Shown: positions 1-9,245 of the stretch, piece after piece
Layout: each line of letters opens with the position of its first letter
How positions within the stretch are numbered: position 1 is the stretch's first letter
From: Campylobacter sp. RM16187
GTDB taxonomy: Bacteria; Campylobacterota; Campylobacteria; Campylobacterales; Campylobacteraceae
Assembly: GCF_025319965.1 (NCBI RefSeq)
Contig: NZ_CP012549.1
Coordinates: forward strand, 124,001 to 188,000
Direction: 5' to 3'
DNA: 64,000 nt
The notes under the pieces: model-generated
The model's database searches: none
Told to the model about the DNA's origin: nothing
What the model saw: the letters and a program-made list of their open reading frames with translations, nothing else
Position numbers and translations under genes: made by a program

Positions 1-713
1 GCAAGAGACACTCTTTTAACTATCAAGCCGCCATTAAACATAGCTTTAATGGAATGGATGAGCTAAGTTTAAGCTATGCAAAAAAGACATATTTTCCTAG
101 TATGAAAGAGAGATATAGCGAAAGATTTGGAAGAAATACCCCAAACCCATTCTTAAAACCTGAAATAGCAAATCACTATGAATTAGGTTATGCAAGAAGC
201 TTTGGCGATACTCTAAGACTTGAAGGTTCGATCTTTTACTCAAAAGTTAAAGATGCCATAGGCAATGTTATGTTAAAAAATAAGACAAGACAAGCTCAAA
301 ACGTGGATAAAGCAGAGTATAAAGGCTTTGAGCTAGGAGCCACTTATTTTGCTACAGATAGCTTGGAGATTGGAGGAAACTACTCATATATTAGTGCAAA
401 ATATAAAAACAAAAATGAGAAAATTTACGATCTTCCAAAACACAAAGCGTTTGCTTATATAGATTTTAAAATTTTACCTAAATTTAGCGTTTATGCATCT
501 GAGGAGTTTGTATCTAGCAGATATTCAGGATCTTATGAGGATACTAAGCTAAATGGGTTTGGTTTGACTCATGTCAAATTTATTTATAAGCCGACAGAAA
601 ATTTAAGTATAGATGCGGGTGTATCAAATTTATTTGATAAAAACTACGAGTATAGAGAGGGATTTCCTGAAGAAGGTAGGGTATTTTTCTCTAATATTAA
701 ATATAAATTTTAA
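1..713 (+). CDS. TonB-dependent outer-membrane receptor, C-terminal fragment
   Basis: The reading frame is open from base 3 to the stop at 711-713, so the gene begins upstream of the window and the first visible ATG at 54 is internal. The roughly 237 visible residues are the last strands of a TonB-dependent beta-barrel: alternating polar/aromatic strands, the segment LKPEIANHYELGYA that is typical of the family (conserved E in E.GY/E.G), and a C-terminal Phe (KYKF) as required for BAM-dependent insertion. Such receptors import ferric chelates, haem or cobalamin. The iron-chelate ABC importer directly downstream on the same strand suggests a ferric-chelate or haem substrate, but the ligand cannot be told from this fragment. 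A terminator follows immediately. Confidence 0.88.
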   Translation, partial: KRHSFNYQAAIKHSFNGMDELSLSYAKKTYFPSMKERYSERFGRNTPNPFLKPEIANHYELGYARSFGDTLRLEGSIFYSKVKDAIGNVMLKNKTRQAQNVDKAEYKGFELGATYFATDSLEIGGNYSYISAKYKNKNEKIYDLPKHKAFAYIDFKILPKFSVYASEEFVSSRYSGSYEDTKLNGFGLTHVKFIYKPTENLSIDAGVSNLFDKNYEYREGFPEEGRVFFSNIKYKF

Positions 714-719
714 TACTTT

Positions 720-754
720 AAGGGCTTAAAGATAGCATTTTAAGCCCTTTTTAT
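720..754 (+). terminator. Rho-independent terminator after the TonB receptor
   Basis: Perfect 11-bp stem AAGGGCTTAAA (720-730) / TTTAAGCCCTT (739-749) with an 8-nt loop, followed by TTTTATAG. It separates the receptor from the ABC transporter genes. Confidence 0.85.
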
Positions 755-831
755 AGTTATTTAGTTTTATATTTTAGTAATATAAAAGGGTAAATTAACT
801 ACAATTTTCCAAATTCAATAAAGGCTTTATC

Positions 832-1878
832 ATGCTAAAAAAGATTCTGATTTCACTATTGATATGTTTAAAATTCGTCTTCGCCATGAGTAGTTCGGAG
901 ATAGATCAGTTTATCTCTCAAAATAGCAGAGATTTTGAAATTTTAACTAAGGAACCGACTCGTGTATATGCAAGCAATCCTACGCTTTTATATCTGCTGT
1001 ATGCCCTTGCTCCTGAAAAAATTAGCGGTGTAAATTTCGAGTGGAATAATTACGAAAGACCTTATTTAAAAGATTACGTCTTAACCCAGCCTGTAGTCGG
1101 TGGATTTTTCGGACAGGGTAAAATTCCAAACGTAGAGATGCTTTTGCGTCTTGATCCTGAGCTAATATTGGTAAATGCAAGCTCAAAAAATGTCAAAAAG
1201 ATGACAGAAATTTTTGGCTCTATCAAAAAACCAATGTTATATTTGAGCGGAACCAGTTTGGAAGACTATCTAAAAAGCTGGCAAATTTTAGGTAAGGTTT
1301 TAAATAGAGAGCAAAGAGCCAAAGAGTTGATTGACTATGCACAAAATTCTATAAATTTAAGCGGCAAGATCAATGAATATCTAAAAACAAACAATATTAA
1401 AAAGCTTAGAATCTATTACGCTCAGGGCTCAGATGGATTATCTACGGAGTGTGAGGGTTCGCAGCACGCGATCTTAATACCGTTAAGCGGCGCAGAGGTC
1501 GTGCATAAGTGCGAAAAAGAAAGCAGTGCTTATGGGCGCGTTAAAGTGAGCTTTGAGCAGGTTTTAAAGTATCAGCCGGATATGGTTTTAGTCTATGAAA
1601 GAGATTTTTACGACAAAATTTACAGCGATCCTAAATGGGCCTTGCTTGACGCGGTAAAAAATAAAAAAGTATATTATATCCCTAGAGAGCCATTTAGCTG
1701 GTTTGATCGTCCGCCTTCATTTATGAGATTTTTGGGTATCAAATGGCTTATTAATTTAGCCTATCCCGAAGCGTTTAAATTTGATATAGTAAGTGAAGCT
1801 CGTGAATTTTATAAGCTATTTTTAGGACTTGAGCTAAATGATGAGCAGATAGGAAAAATTCTAGGCAAGAGCAAATAG
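832..1878 (+). CDS. Iron-chelate ABC transporter, periplasmic binding protein
   Basis: 348 residues with an N-terminal signal sequence (KKILISLLICLKFVFA, cleavage near residue 18) and a FecB/BtuF-type type-III periplasmic binding fold. Recognisable elements are the first-lobe segment on the binding site (TRVYASNPTLLYLLYALAP), a region ending in PNVEMLLRLDPELILV typical of FecB-like proteins, and the second-lobe stretch SFEQVLKYQPDMVLV. It captures a ferric chelate, haem or corrinoid in the periplasm and delivers it to the permease encoded next; its stop codon is immediately followed by that gene's ATG. No lipobox is present, so it is predicted to be soluble. The ligand is not determined by sequence alone. 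Confidence 0.86.
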   Translation: MLKKILISLLICLKFVFAMSSSEIDQFISQNSRDFEILTKEPTRVYASNPTLLYLLYALAPEKISGVNFEWNNYERPYLKDYVLTQPVVGGFFGQGKIPNVEMLLRLDPELILVNASSKNVKKMTEIFGSIKKPMLYLSGTSLEDYLKSWQILGKVLNREQRAKELIDYAQNSINLSGKINEYLKTNNIKKLRIYYAQGSDGLSTECEGSQHAILIPLSGAEVVHKCEKESSAYGRVKVSFEQVLKYQPDMVLVYERDFYDKIYSDPKWALLDAVKNKKVYYIPREPFSWFDRPPSFMRFLGIKWLINLAYPEAFKFDIVSEAREFYKLFLGLELNDEQIGKILGKSK

Positions 1879-2880
1879 ATGAGTAAAAAATCCTTTTTAT
1901 TGTTGCTCTCTTTGCTGATATTATTTATTTTTGGTTCCTTGTTGCTTGGCAAATACGGCTTTAGCGCAAGCGAATACATAGAGTATTTTGCCGCGCTTTT
2001 AAGCGGAAGCGATTTAAAAGAATTTGAGATCATGCACACGCTGCTAACTGAAATTCGTTTTCCTAGAATTTTAGCCTGCTTGCTAATCGGTGCTAGCCTT
2101 GCGATCTCGGGTGCTGCTTATCAAGCGATGTTTGTAAATCCGCTTGTTTCGCCTTCGATCCTTGGAGTGCTTGCGGGTGCGGGCTTTGGCGCGGCGCTTG
2201 GAATGTTTTTTCGCCTTAGCGACGTGCTGGTTCAGCTTAGTACTTTTGCTTTTGGCTTTTTAGCGGTTGTGTTCTCGCTTCTTATCTCGGCACTTTATTC
2301 TCGCTCGGGAAGCGTCATAGTGCTAGTTCTTGGCGGTGTTATCAGCGGCTCGCTATTTACCTCTTTGCTTTCAATTCTAAAATACGCCGCAGATCCTAAT
2401 GACAGCCTGCCTGCGATAACTTATTTTCTCATGGGAAGCCTTAGCTTTGCTTCAAAAAGCTTTATGGAAATTTCGATCATCCCGATGTTTGCGGGTATCA
2501 TCTTGCTTGCGCTTTGCGGTAAATACTTAAACGCCCTAAGTCTTGGCGAAGAAGAGGCTAAAAGCCTTGGCGTAAATGTCATGCGAGTTAAAATTTTTGT
2601 CATTTTAGTTGCCACTTTTGTGAGCGCTCTAAGTGTCACGATCGCAGGTATCATCGGCTGGATAGGACTTATCGTCCCTCACATCGCGCGCTTTGTTTAT
2701 GGCGCGGATAATAGAGCCGTGCTAACCAGTTCAGCCATGATCGGAGCGATATTTTTGCTATTTTGCGATAGCTTTTCGCGCCTTATATTTACATTTGAAA
2801 TTCCTATCGGCATAGTGACATCGCTCTTTGGAATTCCGATGTTTATCATCATCTTGCGCCGCGCTAAAAAGAGTTTTTGA
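1879..2880 (+). CDS. FecCD-family ABC transporter permease
   Basis: 333-residue, strongly hydrophobic protein with about nine to ten membrane spans, the FecCD/BtuC family size. Family signatures include the segment around RFPRILACLLIGASLAISG near residues 55-75, the loop GEEEAKSLGVNV that contacts the ATPase, and the GLIVPHIAR motif near residue 265. It forms the inner-membrane channel for the iron chelate delivered by the upstream binding protein. It starts directly after the binding-protein stop, and its TGA stop overlaps the ATPase start, so the three genes are translationally coupled. Confidence 0.92.
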   Translation: MSKKSFLLLLSLLILFIFGSLLLGKYGFSASEYIEYFAALLSGSDLKEFEIMHTLLTEIRFPRILACLLIGASLAISGAAYQAMFVNPLVSPSILGVLAGAGFGAALGMFFRLSDVLVQLSTFAFGFLAVVFSLLISALYSRSGSVIVLVLGGVISGSLFTSLLSILKYAADPNDSLPAITYFLMGSLSFASKSFMEISIIPMFAGIILLALCGKYLNALSLGEEEAKSLGVNVMRVKIFVILVATFVSALSVTIAGIIGWIGLIVPHIARFVYGADNRAVLTSSAMIGAIFLLFCDSFSRLIFTFEIPIGIVTSLFGIPMFIIILRRAKKSF

Positions 2881-3617
2881 TGCTGGTTGAGGTTAAAAAT
2901 TTAAGCTTTGCCTACAAAGATCGCATAATACTTGATGATATCAGCTTTGGCATAAACGAAGGCGACACGCTAAGCATACTTGGAGCAAACGGAAGCGGCA
3001 AGAGCACATTGCTTCGTATCATGCTTGGGTTTTTAAAATTTAAGGGCGAAGTCTTAGTGGTCGGCAAAAGCGTAAGAGAGTACTCTAAAAATTCTCTTGC
3101 AAGCCTTATAACCTACGTGCCTCAAACTCACGCGCCGTCATACGAATATACCGTGTTTGACGTGGTTTTGATGGGCGCGCTTTGTAGGACGCCGCTGTTT
3201 TCAAATTTTTCTAAGCGCGATAAAATTTTAGCCGAACAGTCGCTTGATAAGATGGGAATTTTAAAGCTAAGAGATGAGCCATATACTCGAGTAAGCGGCG
3301 GTGAAAGGCAGCTTGCATATATCGCGCGCACGCTGGTTCAGGGTGCAAAGGTGATATTTATGGATGAACCTACGAACGGGCTTGATTTTGGCAATCAGAT
3401 AAAGCTTTTAGAGATGATAAAGATGCTAAAGGATGACGGCTACACTTTCGTGCAGACTACGCACTATCCGAGACATGCGAAATTTGTCTCAAATTTGGTG
3501 CTATTTTTAAAAGATGGCAAAATTTTAAGCTTTGGAAGCAGCGAAGAGCTCATAAATGCCGAAAATATCGATAAAATTTATGAGGTAAATTACGAAAAAT
3601 ACAAAGATAGGCTATAA
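2880..3617 (+). CDS. Iron-chelate ABC transporter ATP-binding protein
   Basis: FepC/FecE-type ATPase of 245 residues. It shows Walker A GANGSGKS (near residue 37), a Q-loop (TYVPQTHAP), the ABC signature VSGGERQ, Walker B VIFMDEP and an H-loop histidine (TTHYPRH). The ATG at 2880 overlaps the permease stop as TGATG. A TTG three bases upstream would add one residue, but the overlapping ATG is preferred. It powers uptake through the upstream permease. The gene order receptor, binding protein, permease, ATPase differs from the C. jejuni haem locus (receptor, permease, ATPase, binding protein), so orthology to Chu should not be assumed. Confidence 0.92.
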   Translation: MLVEVKNLSFAYKDRIILDDISFGINEGDTLSILGANGSGKSTLLRIMLGFLKFKGEVLVVGKSVREYSKNSLASLITYVPQTHAPSYEYTVFDVVLMGALCRTPLFSNFSKRDKILAEQSLDKMGILKLRDEPYTRVSGGERQLAYIARTLVQGAKVIFMDEPTNGLDFGNQIKLLEMIKMLKDDGYTFVQTTHYPRHAKFVSNLVLFLKDGKILSFGSSEELINAENIDKIYEVNYEKYKDRL

Positions 3618-3632
3618 ATTTAAGGAGAGAAA

Positions 3633-4427
3633 ATGATACTGAAATCAAACTATGACGAGATAGATTTTAACGAACTTTATAAGGCTCAGCGTGCAAAAAG
3701 CTCCTTTGGCTCAAAGAGCGTGGAAGACTGGGACAACAAGGCTGCGGGCATAAATGAAAGCGTGCACGAGAGCATTTATATAGATGAGTTTTTAAGTAGG
3801 GTTGATTTTAACGCAGTTAAGAGCGTGCTTGACTTTGGTTGCGGGCCTGGAACTCTTAGCTTAAAGGTTGCGCCTAAAGTTGAGAGCGTATATGCCTATG
3901 ACTACTCAAAAAATATGCTTGAATTTACCAAATCAAACGCTGATAAGTTAAATTTGAGCAATATCAAAACCGCTCAAAAAGCGTTTGAGGATGACTGGAG
4001 CGATGTGCCGATTTGTGATGTTGTCTTTGCGTCAAGATGCCTTGAAGTGGATGACTTGCGCGGCGCACTTGCCAAGCTCATATCAAAGGCAAAAAAGGCT
4101 GTTTATATAACTTTTAAAGTCGGAGCAAGCTTCGTGGATGAGGAAATTTTGCGTGTGATGAAGAAGGAGGTCGAGCCAAAGCCTGATTATATCTATCTCG
4201 TAAATATCTTGGCGCAGATGGGCTATTTGCCAAAGCTTGATTTTATAAAGAGCGAAAACAAACACACCGCCGCAACAAGTGCTGATGAGCTTATCAAAAA
4301 GGTAACTTGGGGCGTAGGAAAAGAGCTAAGCGAGGCTGAAAAAGAGCGTTTGGCAAGCTACTTTCACAATGGATACGAGCTTAAAAACGAGCCTATGCTT
4401 TGGGCTTTTGTGCGAGTTGATGTTTGA
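3633..4427 (+). CDS. Class I SAM-dependent methyltransferase
   Basis: 264 residues. The Rossmann-fold SAM-binding motif I is clear (VLDFGCGPGTLSL, about residues 65-77), followed by an acidic post-I residue in VYAYDYSKNML and a motif II-like segment (CDVVFASRCLEV). A good ribosome-binding site (AAGGAGAG) precedes the ATG. The gene lies 15 bp after the ABC ATPase and is probably the last cistron of that operon; methyltransferases of this type often accompany iron-chelate importers in Campylobacterota, but their substrate is unknown. A convergent terminator follows. Confidence 0.78.
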   Translation: MILKSNYDEIDFNELYKAQRAKSSFGSKSVEDWDNKAAGINESVHESIYIDEFLSRVDFNAVKSVLDFGCGPGTLSLKVAPKVESVYAYDYSKNMLEFTKSNADKLNLSNIKTAQKAFEDDWSDVPICDVVFASRCLEVDDLRGALAKLISKAKKAVYITFKVGASFVDEEILRVMKKEVEPKPDYIYLVNILAQMGYLPKLDFIKSENKHTAATSADELIKKVTWGVGKELSEAEKERLASYFHNGYELKNEPMLWAFVRVDV

Positions 4428-4460
4428 AATTTGAGTTGCAAATTTAACTAGGAGATGAAG

Positions 4461-4491
4461 CAAATTTGACCTCATCGCAAGGTCAAATTTG
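4461..4491. terminator. Bidirectional terminator between methyltransferase and yceI-like gene
   Basis: Perfect 12-bp inverted repeat CAAATTTGACCT (4461-4472) / AGGTCAAATTTG (4480-4491), 7-nt loop, between two convergent genes. The T-tract is weak on both sides. Confidence 0.6.
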
Positions 4492-4501
4492 GCTTGTTTG
4501 A

Positions 4502-5071
4502 TTATTTTGCCGCGGCTTCTACATCTATTTGAAGCTTTACTTTTTCAGATATCATAGCGTCTGCGTATTTTGTGCCGACGTTAAAATCCTTTCTCATTAG
4601 ATCGCCGCTTATACTAAAGCCGATTTTCTCGTTGCCTTTTGGATCTTTGTTTTCGCCGCCGTATTCAAAGTCAAGCTTGACAGGCTTTGTCACGCCTCTG
4701 ATAGTTAGATCGCCGTAAATTTTACCTTCGTCGTTGCTCTCTTTTTCAAATTTGGTCATCTTAAACGTGATCTTATCAAATTTGTTCACATCAAAAAAAT
4801 CCTCTGAAAATAGGTGGTCATCGCGTTTTTGATTATCCGTATCTACGGATTTGGCGTCTATTGTTACTTCAAGAGCTTTTAGCTCGTTTGTCGCTTTGTC
4901 GTAATCAACTTTAGCATCGTAAGCTTTAAATTTGCCGTTTACTTTGGCTATCTTAAGGTGCTTAACCTGAAATCCTAGCGTGCTGTGAGCGTGGTCTACT
5001 ACGTAGTTTTGCGCGTAGCCAAAGCTTACTAAAAGCGCTGCAATGGCGGATAGTTTGATCAAATTTTTCAT
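4502..5071 (-). CDS. YceI-family periplasmic protein
   Basis: 189 residues with a Sec signal peptide (KNLIKLSAIAALLVSFGYA, cut after about residue 20) and the YceI lipocalin-like domain: start YVVDHAHSTLGFQVKHLKIAKVNG.F, middle DDHLFSEDFFDVNKFDKITF, later KIYGDLTIRGVTKPVKLDFE. The family binds isoprenoid or quinone-like lipids in a barrel, and the physiological role is usually unknown. The ATG at 5071 is chosen because AAAGGA sits 6 nt upstream; the TTG six bases further out lies inside that spacer. It is monocistronic, convergent with the methyltransferase operon. Confidence 0.9.
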   Translation of the reverse strand: MKNLIKLSAIAALLVSFGYAQNYVVDHAHSTLGFQVKHLKIAKVNGKFKAYDAKVDYDKATNELKALEVTIDAKSVDTDNQKRDDHLFSEDFFDVNKFDKITFKMTKFEKESNDEGKIYGDLTIRGVTKPVKLDFEYGGENKDPKGNEKIGFSISGDLMRKDFNVGTKYADAMISEKVKLQIDVEAAAK

Positions 5072-5199
5072 CTGCAATCCTTTAAAATAATTTCTTAAAA
5101 TTATATTTTGGATTTTGCAACGAATAATAAATCGGTTATATTTTGTGTTTTATTTTAATAAGTTAGAGGTAAAATTTAAGATAAATTTATGAAAAGAAA

Positions 5200-5221
5200 G
5201 TCCGTGTAACTCTGCACGGAC
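5200..5221 (-). terminator. Terminator after the molbindin gene
   Basis: Stem GTCCGTG (5200-5206) / CACGGAC (5215-5221), 8-nt loop. On the minus strand it is followed by TTTCTTTTC. It lies 15 bp beyond the molbindin stop. Confidence 0.75.
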
Positions 5222-5235
5222 AAATTTTATATCAA

Positions 5236-5658
5236 TTAAGCGCCGATTATGATTTGGCTTGCTTTAATAACCGCAACTACCTCATCACCGGCTTTAAGAG
5301 CTAGGTTTTTAGCAGATTCGTTTGTGATGATAGCGCTTAGCTTATCTCCGCCGGCTATCTCGATAGCTATCTCAGCATTTACAGCACCCTCTTTAACGCT
5401 AGCAACCTTGCCTTTGATTTGGTTTGTTGCGCTTAGTTTAAGCTCGTTGTTGCCTTTTGCAACGATGATGCTTGAGGCTTTGAAAAGATAAACTACTTTT
5501 TTACCTACTTTAAGATCAAGAGCTTTTTCCGAATCAACAGTTACTGTAGCTTTTACTGTCTCGCCGCCTTTTAGCTTGCTTACGATTAGTGAATTAACCA
5601 CACCTGTTTTTACTTCAACAATCTCTGCTTGAAGTTGATTTCTTGCGCTGAATGACAT
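5236..5658 (-). CDS. Tandem-Mop (TOBE) molybdate/tungstate-binding protein
   Basis: 140 residues made of two copies of the roughly 70-residue Mop/TOBE domain: residues about 4-68 (SARNQLQAEIVEVKTGVVNSLI...KASSIIVA) and about 75-138 (SATNQIKGKVASVKEGAVNAEI...KASQIIIG). This is the molbindin architecture, which oligomerises and stores molybdate or tungstate oxyanions in the cytoplasm. It is not next to a mod/tup transporter here; a mate would be formate dehydrogenase or other Mo/W enzymes elsewhere. It is free-standing, with its own terminator. The assignment is firm from the internal duplication; the choice of molybdate or tungstate is open. Confidence 0.9.
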   Translation of the reverse strand: MSFSARNQLQAEIVEVKTGVVNSLIVSKLKGGETVKATVTVDSEKALDLKVGKKVVYLFKASSIIVAKGNNELKLSATNQIKGKVASVKEGAVNAEIAIEIAGGDKLSAIITNESAKNLALKAGDEVVAVIKASQIIIGA

Positions 5659-5997
5659 TTTAAATCCTTTGTTCTTAGTTCGATTTTTAAATCTTGGTAA
5701 AATCTTAACAGCCTAAACTTTACCAAAACTTAAAATAAAATTGTATAGAAAAATAATTTAATTTGATTTTTGATAATATTTTAAAAGCTCGGTAAATTCG
5801 CTATTTCATCGCTAAAATGTTCAAAATAAATATTTCAAATCTAAAATTTAATATAAATTTATATATCTAAATTTAGGCTAGCTATATCCAAGGCTTTGAA
5901 ATTTGGGGCGCTTGATGAGAAATTTGAGGGGTTAAGAAGATAAACTAACGGCTTTTGGAGGTCAAATTTAACTCCAAAGCCGTTAGTGTGTATTAAA
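5659..5997. other. Intergenic stretch between molbindin and nifU
   Basis: 339 bp, very AT-rich. It holds the molbindin promoter region at its left (AAAGGATTT ribosome site just before the ATG) and the nifU terminator at 5944-5987. I see no gene in the remainder. Confidence 0.6.
5944..5987 (-). terminator. Terminator after nifU
   Basis: Long inverted repeat: ACTAACGGCTTTTGGAG (5944-5960) against CTCCAAAGCCGTTAGT (5972-5987), 16 bp paired with one bulged T. It lies 10 bp past the nifU stop. Confidence 0.8.
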
Positions 5998-6990
5998 TCA
6001 GATAGGTAAAACCCTAATGTTTTGACTTAAATTTTGTTGTAAGACGGACTCTATCGCATATAGCGTTCCGCCTGCTCCGCTTGCGCATCCCGAGCATGCT
6101 CCAAGGTAGCGGATATAGATATCGATGATGCCTTTGTCGTTTTTCTTGATGTCAAGGATCTCCATATTGCCCCCATCCATCATAAGCATAGGGCGAATTT
6201 CAGCGTCTATTACGGCTTCAACCGCTTTAAGTTGCCCAACTACCGTAAGCTCTTCAAACGCTAGATCAGAATCATTGCCAGAAATTTTAGCATCTGCAAT
6301 AGCTTTTAGCTTTTCAGCTTCCATCTGTGCTCTAGTTTCAGCTAGGATATCCACCAGATAATACTCTCTTTTTTCATGTCCGCCGGGCTTGATGCATGAT
6401 TTACAAAATGCACCGGCTTTTGTGTACTGAGTTATCTCTTCAACCGTTTTTAAGTCGTTCATCCTAATAACGTCGCGAATCGTGCCAAGGCTTATGCGGG
6501 CGCACTCACATACGATGATCTCATCTTCAAAATGATCAGGATCCACGCCTTTATAACTTGCTGCAGCCGCCTTGATAACATCATAAGCCATAACCGAACA
6601 GTGCATCTTTTGAGGTGGAACCGCAGGAGTGTCAGGATCATCACGCATCGCTTTTTCTACGTCTATGTTTGTGATCTTAACCGCTTCATCAACCGTTTTT
6701 CCTATACAAAGCTCAGCCATAGTGTCCGAGCTTGCTATCGCCGTGCCACAGCCAAAGCTTTTAAATTTCGCGTCCATGATAATGTCGGTCTTTTCATCTA
6801 CCAGCCAGTATAATCTCACCGCATCGCCGCAACTCTCAGCTCCAAAATCAGCTACTATCAGCTTGCCGCCGCGCTCTTTTGCCTCTTCTTCTGTGATTTG
6901 TCCCATATTGCGAGGGCTGTTCATCAGGTCTTGAACTTTTTGTGAGTACTCATCCCAAATAGAGCCGCCGATTAAATCGTGTTTTGCCAT
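5998..6990 (-). CDS. nifU: NifU-type Fe-S cluster assembly scaffold
   Basis: 330 residues with the full NifU architecture. The N-terminal IscU-like domain has cysteines at GAESCGDAV (C54), FGCGTAIA (C81) and MHCSVMAY; the central [2Fe-2S] BFD-like domain has CECARISLG and FCKSCIKPGG; the C-terminal NifU domain ends with the thioredoxin-like motif GACSGCASG around residues 295-303. It receives sulfide from NifS, builds [Fe-S] clusters and passes them to apoproteins; in Campylobacterota NIF is the general housekeeping system rather than a nitrogen-fixation one. It lies 71 bp downstream of nifS on the same strand, with a good AAAGGAAT site. A large client load nearby is the [FeFe] hydrogenase, HydEFG and CcoG. 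Confidence 0.96.
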   Translation of the reverse strand: MAKHDLIGGSIWDEYSQKVQDLMNSPRNMGQITEEEAKERGGKLIVADFGAESCGDAVRLYWLVDEKTDIIMDAKFKSFGCGTAIASSDTMAELCIGKTVDEAVKITNIDVEKAMRDDPDTPAVPPQKMHCSVMAYDVIKAAAASYKGVDPDHFEDEIIVCECARISLGTIRDVIRMNDLKTVEEITQYTKAGAFCKSCIKPGGHEKREYYLVDILAETRAQMEAEKLKAIADAKISGNDSDLAFEELTVVGQLKAVEAVIDAEIRPMLMMDGGNMEILDIKKNDKGIIDIYIRYLGACSGCASGAGGTLYAIESVLQQNLSQNIRVLPI

Positions 6991-7061
6991 TTTATTCCTT
7001 TTGAGACCTGTTAGCTATTTAGCTAAATCAGCTCTCTTTCTTTTTAAATTTCTAAATTTTA

Positions 7062-8267
<1,206 letters not shown>

Positions 8268-8533
8268 TTAGGATAGATTTTATCCTTTTTTATTTTTTCA
8301 GGATATTATAACAAATTGCATAAAATTTAGTTTAAAATTTGGGCTTAATTTTTTCAAATTTGGTGTGATTTTGATATTAAATTTATATTGAAATTCTTTA
8401 TCAATTTACTATTTATTCGAAGTTTAAGCTGTCTCGGCTTCTCTTTAAGATGTAATGCTTTTAAAATTAATTGATTTTCTTAAGTTTTACAAAGCAAAAT
8501 TCTTGAAATTTGCCGGTTTTATAAAATTTATCT

Positions 8534-9142
8534 TTAGTAAAACAGCTTATCGTAAAACCTTGCGCTATCGCCACACGCTTCGCTGGTTTGAAATAAAAAC
8601 TCGCCGCTTCTTTTATTTAAAAATGCATCAGAATACATATTTTTAATCGACGTATTTGAAGCAACCGTCTCTTGGGTTTTGTTATTTATCACCACAACTC
8701 TTTTGCCGTCTATAAATTTTTGCATTAACGGCAAGAAGCCTATTTTTTCGGTAGTGATGTTGTAGTCAAACAGTGTGTGTCCGCTTAGAGATATTATGTT
8801 TTTGCTCTCCGGATCGCAGGTAATGACGTTTATATTATCGCCTCTTATGAAGCCGACTCTTGCATTTTTGCCCGCTTTCAAGCAAGAAAAATCAGCCTCG
8901 TTAAATAACTTTGAGTCCGTAAATAAAAAGCTTGAGTTTTCAGGCAGCTCTGTCATGAAATTTTTAGCCGTTTCGCAGTAAGACACGGTAAGAAATTTTG
9001 CGACAAGATACCAGCTCCAAGGCACCACAAGAGCTACGATAAGCACGAGAGAGCTTGTGAGTTTGTTAAAATTCGCCCCCTTTACCATAACAATAAATAC
9101 AAAAACGCAAAGTATAAAGTAAAATGGATATATCAGTAACAT
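8534..9142 (-). CDS. Unknown membrane-anchored protein
   Basis: 202 residues, no family recognised. Two hydrophobic segments at the N-terminus (about residues 3-20 and 30-52) are followed by a soluble domain of about 150 residues that contains four cysteines (one in SYCETAKNF, then FSCLKAG, ITCDPES and SEACGDSA), suggestive of an extracytoplasmic disulfide-bearing domain. The start codon has only a weak ribosome site. It lies between nifS and fliI on the same strand with gaps of about 100-280 bp, so it is probably expressed separately. Coding potential is supported by the absence of stops and typical codon use; no function can be offered. Confidence 0.6.
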   Translation of the reverse strand: MLLIYPFYFILCVFVFIVMVKGANFNKLTSSLVLIVALVVPWSWYLVAKFLTVSYCETAKNFMTELPENSSFLFTDSKLFNEADFSCLKAGKNARVGFIRGDNINVITCDPESKNIISLSGHTLFDYNITTEKIGFLPLMQKFIDGKRVVVINNKTQETVASNTSIKNMYSDAFLNKRSGEFLFQTSEACGDSARFYDKLFY

Positions 9143-9245
9143 TTCATCGCTTTAAATTTATCTATATTTTATCTATCTAACTCAAATTTTCATATTATAT
9201 TACAAATTTTTATGATTTACACAAATTCTGTCCAAATCCAACCGC

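Noticed and set aside
832-3617. Naming the ABC importer chuBCD
   Set aside because: Gene order differs from the C. jejuni haem locus and ligand specificity is not visible in the sequence.
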